Below, one piece after another: positions 12,215 through 22,830 of a stretch of DNA of 64,000 nucleotides. A program made the position numbers and the translations under genes. The stretch is taken from contig NC_134108.1 of the NCBI RefSeq assembly GCF_040939455.1, positions 53,877,501 to 53,941,500 on the forward strand, read 5' to 3'. Each line of letters starts with the position of its first letter. Position 1 is the first letter of the stretch. This DNA is from Microcebus murinus. Taxonomy: Eukaryota > Chordata > Mammalia > Primates > Cheirogaleidae. A model generated the notes under the pieces. It saw only the letters and a program-made list of their open reading frames with translations. It made no database searches and was not told where the DNA came from.

Positions 12215-13849
12215 TCACATTTGGTCATGCTATATGATCCTTTTAATGTGCTGTTGAATTTGGTTTGCTAGTATTTTGTTCAGAAATTTTGCATCCATGT
12301 TCACCAGGGTATTGGCCCATAGTTTCCTTTTCTTGTGATGTCTATTTCTGGCTTTATTGTCTGGGTGACACTGGCTTCATAAAGACTTTTGAAGTATTCA
12401 CTATTCTTCTACTTTTTGGAAAAAATTGGAGAAGGATTGGTATTAATTCTTTTTTAAATGACTGGTAGAATTCACCCATGAAGCCATCTGGTATTGGGCT
12501 TTATTTATTGAGAGGTTTCTGATTACTGATTCCATCTCCTTATTTATTATTGATGTGTTCAGGATTTTATGTCTTTTTGATTCAATCTTGGTAGGTTGTC
12601 TGTTTCTAGAAATTTATCTACTTCTTTTAGATTGTCCAACTTGTTGCCTTATAATTTTTCATAATAGTCACGATCTTTTTTATTTCTATGGCCTCAGTTT
12701 TAATGTCTCATCTTCCATTTCTGATTATATATATTACATTTGTATCTTCTCTCTTTTTTTCTTAGTGAATCCAGCTAAGGGTTTGTCAATTTTACTTATT
12801 TTTTTCTGATGACCCAAAGCTTAGTCTTATCAATTTTTTATATCATTTTTCTATTCTCTATTTTATTTTTTTCTTCTCTAATCTTTATTATATCTTGCTA
12901 AATTTGGCGTATTTCTTTTTCTAGTTCCTTAAGATGTGAAATTACCGTACTTATTTGAGGTCTTTTTTTTTTAAAGTACGCATTTCTTGCTATGAATTTC
13001 TGTCTTCTTTTTCTGTATAAGTTTAGTTATGTTGTATTTTTGTTTTTATTTGTTGTGAGATATTTTCCAATTTCCTCTTTGATTTCTTCTTTAACCAAAT
13101 AGTTATTCAAGAGTATATCATTTAATTTCATTTGTCAATTTTTATGTTTTCCTCTTATTATTGATTTCTAGTTTTATTCCTTTGTTATCATAAAATATAC
13201 TTGCAATAATTTTATTATTTTTAAATTTGTTAAAACTTGTTTTGTTAACACCTAGCACACCTAGCATGTGATCTATCTTTGAGAATGTTTCCATGTGCAC
13301 TTGAGAATATTTATTTTTCTGCTTTTGAGTAGGATGTTCTGTATATATCTGTTAGGTTCATTTAGTTGTTATGTTGTTCAAGTCTACTGTTTTATTATTT
13401 ATTTACTAGTCGGATGACTGACCATTATTGTAAATGGAGTATTGAAGTCTCTTACTATTATTGCTTTGCTGTCTACTTCTCCTTTCGGATTTGTCAGTGT
13501 TTCCTAAGTATATTTGGTTCCCTAATGTTGGGTAAATGTATATTTATAATTGTTATATACTCCTGTGAAATTTACCCTTTATCATTATGTAATGACTTTT
13601 TTCTGTTATGACAGAGTTTTTCTTTAAGTCCATTTTGTCTGATATAAGTATAGCCACCCCTGCTGTCTTTTGTTTATAATTTGCATGGAATATCTTTTTC
13701 ATCCCTTCACTTTCTGCCAGGTGTATCCTTAAATCTAGTTTGGTCTCTTGTAGATAGCATGTAGTTGAATCTGTTTTTAAAGTCCATTCTACCACTCTAT
13801 GTCTTTTGAATTGAGACTTTAATCCATTTACTTTTAAAATAATTATTGA

Positions 13850-14079
13850 GCATTCCTTTCTCTCTGTATTCACTGATGAACACATATTGCACAAGTGAAA
13901 GTAAAACTCAATGAAAATCAACTCTGGGGGATGGGGAAGAGGGTAGAGGCAAAAACCTACATACTGGGTACAACAAATACTATTTAGGTGATAGGCATAC
14001 CTTTAGCTAGGACTCAAGCATTACAAAAGTGAACCATGTAACCTGAAACCTTTGTACCCCCCTTAATATTTTGAAATAA
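13850..14079 (+). mobile_element. Lemur-type L1 3' tail, truncated
   Basis: Ends 'tttgtaccccccttaatattttgaaataaaaa', the L1 3' terminus with A tail, preceded by the G-rich 'gggggatggggaagagggtag'. Target duplication aaataattattga (13837-13849) and aaacaattattga (14080-14092), 12 of 13 matching. It interrupts the old minus-strand L1 just past the start of its ORF2. Confidence 0.85.
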
Positions 14080-14857
14080 AAACAATTATTGATAGGTAAG
14101 TATTTCCTATTATATTTTATTGTTTTCTGTCTATTTTGTAGTTCTTTTTTCCTCTCTTTCTCTGTTGCTGTCTTGTTTATGATTTGATGATTTTTTTGTA
14201 GTGATACACTCTGATTCTTTTCACTGTATTTTTTTTGTTTCTACTATCAGGTTTTTCTTTGTGGTTGCCTCTAGACATTCATAAAATTTCTTGTTATAAT
14301 AGCCTACTTTAAGCTATTAATAACTTCAATCATACACAAAACTCTATATTGTTACTTACATTATTTTGAATTGTCAGGCAGTTCATAGATTTCTAATTTT
14401 TTAAAGTCCATTACAAGAACTTTATTTTGTTCCTTGGGTAGTGTCATGTTTTCCTGATTCCTCATGATCCTTTTACCTTTGTGTTGGTGTATGCACATTT
14501 GAAAAATAGTAATCTCTTCTATTTTTTACTGACTGGCTTCAGAGGCAAAAGAACTTCACCAGTCAGCCCTACCAGAAATTCTGGGCAGGCCAGATGGCAG
14601 GGTCCATGAATGGGAATGCCTGGCACTGGTATCCATGGAGGTGGCTCTGGAACCTATGTCCACGAAGGTAGGCCTGGATGGAGCTTGGGTCAGAGGATGT
14701 GAGCCTGGCACTTATATCTACTGGAGTAGGCCTGACATCAGGATTCAAGGGGGTGGGCCTGAGATCCACTGAAAAATCAGAAGCTCACTTCACTCTCTTT
14801 CCCCCATTGGAGAAATTCTGAGATGAGGGGATCTTTCTTGATACTGTATTGCATGGG

Positions 14858-15838
14858 TATCTCAGTTCAGATTCTGTTGCTCCGAGCAGAATACCTTAAA
14901 CTGGGTAATTTATAAAGAAAGAAAATTTATTTTTTATAGTTATGAAAGCTAAGAAATCCAAAGTCAGGGGGCTACATCTGGTGAGAGACTTCTTGCTGGT
15001 CAGGACTCTTTGCAGAGTGCTGAGGTGGTGCAGGGCATCACATGGCTAGAGGGCTGAGTGTGTAATCTCAGGTGTCTCTTCCTGTTATAAAGCCACCAGT
15101 CCCATTCTCATAATAATGCATGATTCCATGAATGGATTAATCTATTTGTGAGGGTAGAGCTCTTATGACACATTCACCTTTTAAAGGCCTTACCTCTTTT
15201 TTTTTAACAAGTATGCAGATGCCATTTATTTGGTCCATAAGTATAGTATAGTCTTATTTGAGTTTTACAAAATATCAAATATAAATAACCTGAAACTGTA
15301 ACAATACACAAAAACTGGCTTCTTACACAAACATACCAGGCAGTACAAGTTGAAAACTTGAGTAAATTAACATTGTTTTACATTAATATACATAGTGCCA
15401 GTTAACATTTAAAAACAAGATTCAATGCATAGCACTTGATGCTTTTTTGAATCTGTTTCAGACAGTTAAGAGTATGAAAATGGTTAGATCTAGGCTAAAA
15501 ATAATTGTTCTTCTAGCCAAAAATAAAGGCATAATATTTATAACCAGGTATCAAATTTACTAAAGCACAATATTTTGAAACTATTAAATGATACCTAAAG
15601 ATATTTACATTAAAAAGGCAACATGCATCATGTTTTGTTTCATCTCATGATTGGTTATGCACACACTTTGTTCAAAGGGTTTTAAAACGCTATTTCTACT
15701 TTCAATACAGCATATCATAATGTTTCTAACAGTTCTGGCAAAATGAATGCTTTCAAAGGCCTTACCTCTTAATACTACCACATTGAGAATTAAATTTCAA
15801 CATGAATTTTGGAGGGGACCAATATTCAAATCATAGCA
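14858..15838 (-). repeat. MaLR LTR (MST/MLT1), interrupted by a retrocopy
   Basis: Antisense MaLR LTR: 'aaactgggtaatttataaagaaag', 'accagtcccattctcataataatg', 'aatactaccacattgagaatt', 'catgaattttggaggggacc' and the end 'catagca'. About 425 bp of LTR remain once the 15199-15754 insertion is removed. It lies in the 5' UTR part of the old L1. No clear 5-bp target duplication remains. Confidence 0.8.
15199..15754 (-). pseudogene. Processed retrocopy of an unidentified 3' UTR
   Basis: A cDNA copy inserted by L1 machinery, in antisense. The perfect 16-bp target duplication aaaggccttacctctt flanks it at 15183-15198 and 15755-15770. Directly inside the left copy is poly-T (the A tail), and the complement of a poly(A) signal, TTTATT, lies at 15225-15230, about 20 bp from the tail, as in a correctly cleaved mRNA. 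The ~550 bp of body are AT-rich and have no open frame, so I read it as the 3' end of a 3' UTR, 5'-truncated. The source gene is not recognised. The sequence looks non-repetitive, so a search of the same genome should find the parent. Confidence 0.85.
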
Positions 15839-16080
15839 AACCACTGGGCTTTTGGGAGGAGTGATATGGGTAAACTTAAAATTGTGCTTTCTATTGTCTT
15901 CACTATGTCTTTTTCATTTCTGTGCTTCACCTGGGTTTTATAATTTTTCACATAGATTCTGGAGTTCTGTTGAAGGTATTGTGATCGAAGGATAGTTGTC
16001 AAATTGGATTGTTGTCTTTAGGAGAACAAGGCTGGAACCGCTTATTTACAATATTGCTGATGTCATTCTTCTAAATAGTA

Positions 16081-16508
16081 CTATTTTAAAACTGATCTTT
16101 TTATATTAACACTTTGTTTTAAGATCTTTTCAACTTATTTCTAGAAGCCTTTTTTTTTTTTTGAGATTCTTGGGGACATGTGCTATAAGCAATTATGACT
16201 TCTACAAAGATTGTTTTATTTCTTGCTTTACAATCTCTATACATTTAGTTTTTAAGAATCTTGCCTTATCACTTGAGGTAAGATATCCAGTACAATATTG
16301 AATGAGCTTGGTGATAACAGAGATATTTGTATTGTTTCTGATCTTAGGAGAAAATGGTTCGGTCTTCCAGTGTTTGGTATGATATTAACTATAGGCGTTT
16401 TGGTAAATGTCCTATATTAGGTTTGGAAAGTTATCTTCTATTCCTAGTTTACTGAAGGTTTTTAATAATGAATTAATGTTGCATTTTTTTCACATGCTTT
16501 CTCTGCAC
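16081..16508 (-). mobile_element. Old L1 ORF2 fragment
   Basis: Antisense L1 reverse-transcriptase region: 'tccagtacaatattgaatgagcttgg', 'atcttaggagaaaatggttc', 'gtttggtatgatattaactatag', 'cacatgctttctctgcacctattt'. Diverged and without open frames; older than, or separate from, the L1 at 9151-16080. Confidence 0.65.
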
Positions 16509-16789
16509 CTATTTAAATAATAAGTGATAATACATTAACAAATAAATAAGTCACTGTGGTTGAAAACTAAAGTACAGATTTAGAAAATAAACTTTAATTA
16601 TTAGAAGTTCAGGTCCACTTTGGAGGGCATAATGATTGCTGTCCTTTATCTTCTCTCTCTCTTTCTCAGAGCTTCTGAATATATGATCTTCAAAACAAAG
16701 GCAATGAAATGAGACATTTTAAAATCTCTATGTTATTTATCAACTAATACAGAAATTAATTACTTGCAATGATTAGTCACTCAGCATGT
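16509..16789. other. Unassigned AT-rich sequence
   Basis: Nothing recognised between the L1 fragment and the L2 fragment. Confidence 0.35.
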
Positions 16790-17035
16790 ACTTTTTGAAC
16801 AGATGTAGTGTTCTAGGCAATGGAATTTTATGGAAAAGCTAACAGTGTACATGACACAACCTCTTCCCTTTAGAAGCTAATGGTGTAGTTTGAGAGACTG
16901 ACAAAAAAATGGCTCAATTTCAGTAGAATATGTTAAATACCAAGATAAGAGTTAACAAAAGAGCTATAAGAAAAAGCAAAGAGAACTAATTAAGGCTTAG
17001 GGGGTCAAAGATGGCTTCCTGGAGAGAGTGGGAGA
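16790..17035 (+). repeat. L2-like LINE fragment
   Basis: Follows the L2 order 'ttctaggcaatggaat...aagctaacagtgtacatgac...ttagaagctaatggtgtag...ggcttcctggagagagtggga'. Strongly diverged. Confidence 0.5.
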
Positions 17036-17282
17036 TATAAACAGAACATTACTATTTCCTTATGCTATTTGTATAAAATCTGTTATTTGCCTCTTCATAA
17101 AGGTCATTGAGCTTCATAATGGGATTTTGATGAGTTAATATAAGTTTAAGTTTTATAAAAAGAATGGAGGGTTTTAAAAATATTAATTATAAACATTGTA
17201 TTTTCCTTCAATTTGTCTATAAAGTAACTGAATCTTATAGATTTTCATTACTTCCATGTTTTTAGTATTTTAAATAAATAAG

Positions 17283-17533
17283 TTTTTTTTTTTTTTGAGA
17301 CAGGGTCTTGCTCTGTCACCCAGGCTGGAGTGCAGTAGCATGATCATAGCTCATATAACCTCAAATTCCTGGGCTCAGGGGATCCTCCTGCCTCAATCTC
17401 CCAAATAAGACTATAGGCGTGCACCACTAAGCCTACCTATTTGTTTTAAAGAGACAGAGTTACACTATATTGCCCAGACTGGTCTCAAACTTCTAGGCAC
17501 AGGAATTACAGATGTGAGCCACCATGTGCAGAC
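17283..17533 (-). mobile_element. Old Alu (AluJ-like), internally deleted
   Basis: Poly-T followed by 'gagacagggtcttgctctgtcaccc', 'gctggagtgcagtagcatgatc' and, in the second arm, 'attgcccagactggtctcaaac'. It lacks the lemur linker (it has 'tttgttttaaagagacaga'), so it belongs to the old primate AluJ layer. Short at 250 bp because of deletions at about 17400-17420 and near the end. Confidence 0.9.
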
Positions 17534-17539
17534 ATATTT

Positions 17540-18200
17540 TTCTTATAAAAGCAATATACATTCACTATATATAATTTTAAAAACTCAAAAATTGTAGAAA
17601 TAAAATAAAATTCTTAATTTTATTCTCTAACTGTAACTAATATGAATATTTGCTATATCTTTCTTATGCATTGATATATAAAGTTGGTGATACAGTAATT
17701 TTAACTTGCTTTATCCATTACCTACATAATATATATTTCTTATATCATTTAATGTGCTATACATAAAATGAAAATTTGATGATTATAGATATCTAGCATA
17801 TGGATATCTCATAATTTATTTTATCAAACTTCAGTTATTGGGCACTAAAGTTGTTTCTCTTTTTATATTTATAACATCATGGTGATTAGTATTGGAGAAT
17901 TAAATCTGTACGTGTATTTTTCTTTCTCAGTAAAATTCTTAGAAGTTTAGTAAAAAAATACAAATATTTTATCTTGCGTAATTGTGAAATTTCTCCCCAG
18001 AAAAAAACTATATTGATGCATTATTTTCCCAGAAGCTATGCCAGTAATTAACATCTTCTAATTTTGACACATCTTTATTGATAACAGTTATTACAAATTT
18101 TAAAAATTGCCAGGTTTTGTGTGTTGTTTTTGTTTTGGTAAAAAGCAGATTTTATTGTTTAAATTTGTATTGTTCTGATTATTACAGTTTTCTGGAATTT
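17540..18200 (-). mobile_element. Degraded L1 (L1M-type), tentative
   Basis: Words such as 'ataatttattttatcaaacttcagttattgggcactaaagttgtttc' and 'gtgattagtattgg' resemble an old L1 3' region in antisense. Weak and eye-based. Confidence 0.35.
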
Positions 18201-21183
18201 GGCAGGGAAAACTAAAATGTATAATAATAAAGTAATGCTACCGAGTTTAATCTGTTACTTGTGGGAATTTGTCCCATAATATTATAGTTATACTACTATT
18301 TTCACATACCATTGTGTAATTATTAAAACCTTAATTATTTGTATAATGCTTTTATGTTAACATCCTGCATATGGAATTACAATGATGAACTATTTATTAT
18401 TAAAAAAAATCTTAATTAAACTCTTTAACTACTAGAAACATGAAAGGGATTGTATTTCTGGAAAAACAGTTTTTCTAAGCTACAAAAATATATTTTGAAT
18501 GGAAATATCTTGAATTGTACCTAAAACTCTACAAATAAATAATACATTTTTAAATATTGGTATATACTAGTAGTAATATAATATTAAAACATATTAAATA
18601 GAGAACCAGAAATTTAGTTCTGATATAACATAATTACTCCATAAAACATGCATTATGCCAGACTTCCTACATTGAGCATTACAAAAAAGCTTCACTGCTT
18701 TGGGCAGTGGCTTGATTTATTGTTAATAATATATTCTGACACAACCCAAAATGTGGATCATTAGGCATAATTTTATAGAAAGCGTCTAAATAGACTGAAA
18801 TGATATTGGAAAGAAAAACAGAGCCATGATTCTGCCCAACCGTGGTACTGCACCGTTATGGAGCAATTTCTCCTTGGATTGCACACCTGCTTTCTGGCCC
18901 ATTAAGTCCTGCTGTCTTTACAAGGAACTGAGGTTGTAATGTCTTTCCCCAATGCATTTTTTTATGGGACCATGCATAACAAATACATATAAAGTACATA
19001 GGAATGAACATGCTGCCAACCTCATTTTTAATATGCTCAATCTGACTAGGACAGGAAAATATTTACCTTAGACAATAAATCTCTTAATTGCTTAAAGCTC
19101 TGTAGCAGTTATTTCCTGACAAGTATTGCAAGAATTCCCTGTAGCTGTATGGAATTATTATTCTGTTCACTTATACATTCCTAGAAACATGATCTGATAT
19201 CATTTTTCATATAGAAGTGGTATTTAGGAATAATAATGTGCACATCAGATCCGATTTTATTTTTATGCACATCAAAATTCCACTGTGCCAAGCCCCTGCA
19301 GTCGCCTATCATTAAAGTAATTTCAGTTAGCTATATCTCCCCTTTCACTGATGTGCACAGACCACTTCTTAATGATGTTTTCATGGTTTGCAGAACATAT
19401 CAAGAGTTAGCTAAGAAATTACTTCAACAGTAGACTTCTATTGGGAATGTCAATGAGCTAAGAGTATTTTGACCACATTTTCTGCATTCCTGAGTTTTAT
19501 TTTATTTGCAGGATTTACGAAGTTCGAAGTAAAAGAAGCAGTGATCTGTACCCGATGGAACAATAGTCTTGTTGGGGAGGCAACAAGCTGTGATGAAATT
19601 ATAAAATTGGGTTCTTGAGCTCTGAAATTTAATCTGGAACCCAAACTGCAATTTTTCTGATCTTTAAATCTTAAAATCTACAAAAATTTTAAAAGGTACT
19701 GTTATCATATTTCTTTCACTATGAATACATATATTAAATGTTTTATACTATCTTGACTCATTAAGTCAACTAAAAGTCAAATAAAATTGTCTTGGGTGGC
19801 TAATTAAGGTCAAAATGGTCAACTCATTTTTTTGGATGAAAATATAATAATTATAGTTATATTTGAAATTTTTAAATGATAATATTTCTTAAAATAGCAT
19901 ATGTAAACCTATTTAATTTTATCTCAATATTTTAAAAAAATACTGAAAAGGGATAAAGTATACCTCAAAAGCCTATTCTCCAATTCCTAGGAGAAAATGA
20001 TATTTCATGAAAGGGAATAATTGGCAATTCCAATTTCTGATTTAACTTTAAAGAGAACAACCTTTTAAATATTATTATTTTGAGTTTTTGTTTAATGGTA
20101 GTAATTTCAAAGAAATAACCAGAAACATCTTGGGAAATATAGATGTCATAATGACCAGAAAATAATCTGAATGCCACTTTTTTCACCTTGCTATGTATTT
20201 TATTCAGTTTATTCCTTTTCTTGTGTTTTCTAACAATATATTCTCTCCAGATTTTGTGAATTTCAGATTATTATTTCAAGGCAGCAGGAGAAAAGAAAGC
20301 AAGCTCTTTTCAAGGACAGAGTCAAGGTACCTAAGGGAAAATCAACCAGACAAAGAACAACCATCTGCTCTGTTTCCCACGAAAATGTAAAAACATGTTA
20401 TCTCACAGGAAAGGAAACATAAAAAAGTTCTTAAAATGAAATAGGTCCAACTTCAATAAATAGTTCTATTATTTAGTTTACATTTTCCCATGGTTATTTC
20501 AATATAGTAGTTGACTTAATTAAATATGCTAAGTCCTTCACATCTCTTCATTACAGTTGTCACCTGTAAAGTCATTTAGGGGGAAGTTTTGAATGAGAAG
20601 AAAAGGAATTATCTGCATGATTCAACAAAAGTGAAGTGAGTAGCAAGGACATCCTTTGTCTAAAGCTTTTATCACATAATCCTAGTGAGTTTTTAAATTA
20701 CATAATATCTCGGTCGGCACACTGACTCTCAGAAAGGATTTCCAAAAAATGCTTTGTGCTTGAACTTGGCAGAGTATCTGACTGTATACACTATCAGAAT
20801 TATGCTCTGTGTTGCAGAATCAAATTTTATGGGATTTATTTGATTATTTGTTGTTTATAAATTATATCAAACTACTTGGAAAGTGAAAATTCTAATGTTA
20901 GTTAATTTCTTGATCCATTTGACACTAAAACAGTTTTTTTTAACTGAACCTTCCGAAAATATTGTTTTTGCATACCACTGATTCTCAATTCTAATTTTAC
21001 AAAATTCACAGATATCTATCTAAAATTCCCAAAGAATTGATTTTAATGTAATGTATTTAAAATATAGCATATACAACTTTTGCAGAAAATAAGAGACTGA
21101 AATTATTCAAACATTTTGGTGGTGGGTGCAGAGATTGCTATTGGTTATTGAGGAATAAATTGCTGTCGAAAGATTACATATTT
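18201..21183. other. Repeat-poor stretch, no gene seen
   Basis: No interspersed repeat recognised in about 3 kb, the longest such run in the window's first third. It contains TAAT/ATTA-rich words and a less AT-rich part at about 18790-19440. Short frames (19236-19433, 19450-19644, 19965-20186, 20193-20390) show no signal peptide, domain or splice pattern that I can support. A conserved non-coding element is possible but not shown by the sequence alone. Confidence 0.35.
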
Positions 21184-21335
21184 ATTTAATTTAATCTTTT
21201 GACAATCCTGTGAAATATTATTGTTATCCTATGTATTTTCTCAGACAAGGTGCTTAAGATTCAGGGAAGTTATAATTTATCCAACATTCCACACCTCTGA
21301 TCTAAATCCAAAACACATTGACTCCCACACCTGTG
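21184..21335 (+). repeat. MIR-like SINE fragment
   Basis: 'aatcctgtgaaatattattgttatcc...agacaaggtgcttaagattcagggaagttataat' follows the MIR core. Confidence 0.55.
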
Positions 21336-21569
21336 TTGCTAGTGAGGAATAAGGGGAATGGGAAAATCCATAGTGTGAAGATATAAAACTATTAATAACA
21401 CTTAGACTGGGTTATAGAAAAAATTTGATTGGTTTAGTAATAATTTTTCTATCTTGTTGTTTTTCACTTTATGTCAAATGTATTAACTGAATGCACAAAG
21501 CAAATAGCTTCTAATCATCAAGCTGTTACTCACTCACATATTCATTTCACTAAGAAGGGCATTTGAGTT

Positions 21570-21770
21570 TTCTGGGCCAGGAAGCAGTATACTGATGAAA
21601 AGCTTTAGCTCAAGAGTCAGCAAGGTCAGACTCCAAACCTGGCTCCAGAGCTTACTAGTTGTGTTAAGATGTCTTACTTTTAACTTCTCTCAGTGACAAT
21701 TCCTTCATCTATATGTGAGAATAATAATCAGATGTATAAAGTAGATGTGAAAAATGGAAATAGATAATAT
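21570..21770 (+). repeat. MIR SINE
   Basis: 'caagagtcagcaaggtcagactccaaacctggctccagagcttactagttgtgt' then 'cttctctcagtgacaattccttcatc' matches the MIR order with both conserved boxes. Confidence 0.65.
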
Positions 21771-22007
21771 TTCTGGTTAAGAATAAATTCAATTTTGGAT
21801 CTCTTAACAGAGCTGCAAAAATTTAAACTCACTTGGATGAAATCTCTATATAGCTTCATCTCCTTTTTATTGTATATAATAATTTATGATGTCATGAGAA
21901 AGGAACAAAACAAAATAACATTGGGCAAAACAATGAAGATGTTTTCTAATGTGATATCCATTGTTTGTGGTTGTATACTGTACCATAGGAAAAAAAGAGT
22001 CACTGTA

Positions 22008-22323
22008 GGCCGGGCGCTGTGGCTCACGCCTGTAATCCTAGCTCTTGGGAGGCCGAGGCGGGCGGATTGCTCAAAGGTCAGGAGTTCGAAACCAGCCTGA
22101 GCAAGAGCGAGACCCCGTCTCTACTATAAATAGAAAGAAATTAATTGGCCAACTGATATATATATAAAAAATTAGCCGGGCATAGTGGCGCATGCCTGTA
22201 GTCCCAGCTACTCGGGAGGCTGAGGCAGGAGGATCACTGGAGCCCAGGAGTTTGAGGTTGCTGTGAGCTAGGCTGACGCCATGGCACTCACTCTAGCCTG
22301 GACAACAAAGCGAGACTCTGTCT

Positions 22324-22351
<28 letters not shown>
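22008..22351 (+). mobile_element. Lemur Alu, full length
   Basis: Starts ggccgggcgctgtggctc, has both arms, the lemur linker (aattaattggccaactgat, then tatatataaaaaattagc) and about 30 A at the end. Target duplication aaaaaagagtcactgt at 21991-22006 and 22352-22367, perfect over 16 bp. The uninterrupted A tail and intact body mark it as one of the youngest insertions here. Confidence 0.97.
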
Positions 22352-22360
<9 letters not shown>

Positions 22361-22367
22361 TCACTGT

Positions 22368-22830
22368 TAATAAGGAATATATTATTAAAAACACAGTAGA
22401 AACCCCCAGGAAATCTCTGATTTTTCTTTTGATCAGAGTATCTCAGCTTTTTGACTGTTCTTCATAGTATGGACATCAGTAATAGAACTAAAATTGGCTT
22501 GTGGCAAATGTGGTGAACATTAATTGTCAGAACAATTCCACATGGCCTGGAAGTAGTTAGGCTATGAGAAAACCAGTTCCCAATTATCATGAATTTGTGA
22601 TATACAAGGTCAACCATAACTTTAACCAATTCTATCCCAGTTGCTGTAATAAAAATATATTATATGTTTGCATATTCATTATGTGAACCCTATACTTAAT
22701 ATTTCTCAAAATGCATGATTACTTCACTTCCAACTTATAATATTAAATTTTTAAATAGATTTAATCAAATGTCACATTCAAAATAAATTAAAATAATCAA
22801 AGAAGAACTAACTAAATAAATGTTCATGAA
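22368..22830. other. Unassigned sequence
   Basis: Nothing recognised between the Alu and the following L1. Confidence 0.35.

Larger units (their letters stand above)
9151..16080 (-). mobile_element. Largely complete old L1 (LINE-1), minus strand, with nested insertions
   Basis: Read on the minus strand, 5' UTR-like GC-richer sequence (14540-14857 and 15839-16080) leads to ORF2 and then the 3' UTR ending near 9151. ORF2 supplies endonuclease and reverse transcriptase in live L1s. Here an endonuclease-like frame is visible at about 13560-13840 (motifs YLQETKL, GVAILISDK, HYIMIKGK) and a reverse-transcriptase frame at 11302-11586, where the catalytic FADD box reads FADI near 11466. The C-terminal part lies at 9480-10700. 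All frames are broken. Nested inside are a lemur L1 tail (10700), an Alu monomer (11150), an Alu (11740), a second L1 tail (13850) and a MaLR LTR (14858). The subfamily is probably L1M-type. Confidence 0.8.

Noticed and set aside
13553..13921. 122-codon minus-strand frame with endonuclease-like motifs as a possible gene
   Set aside because: It is the L1 ORF2 endonuclease region of a dead L1, with its start in a nested L1 tail.
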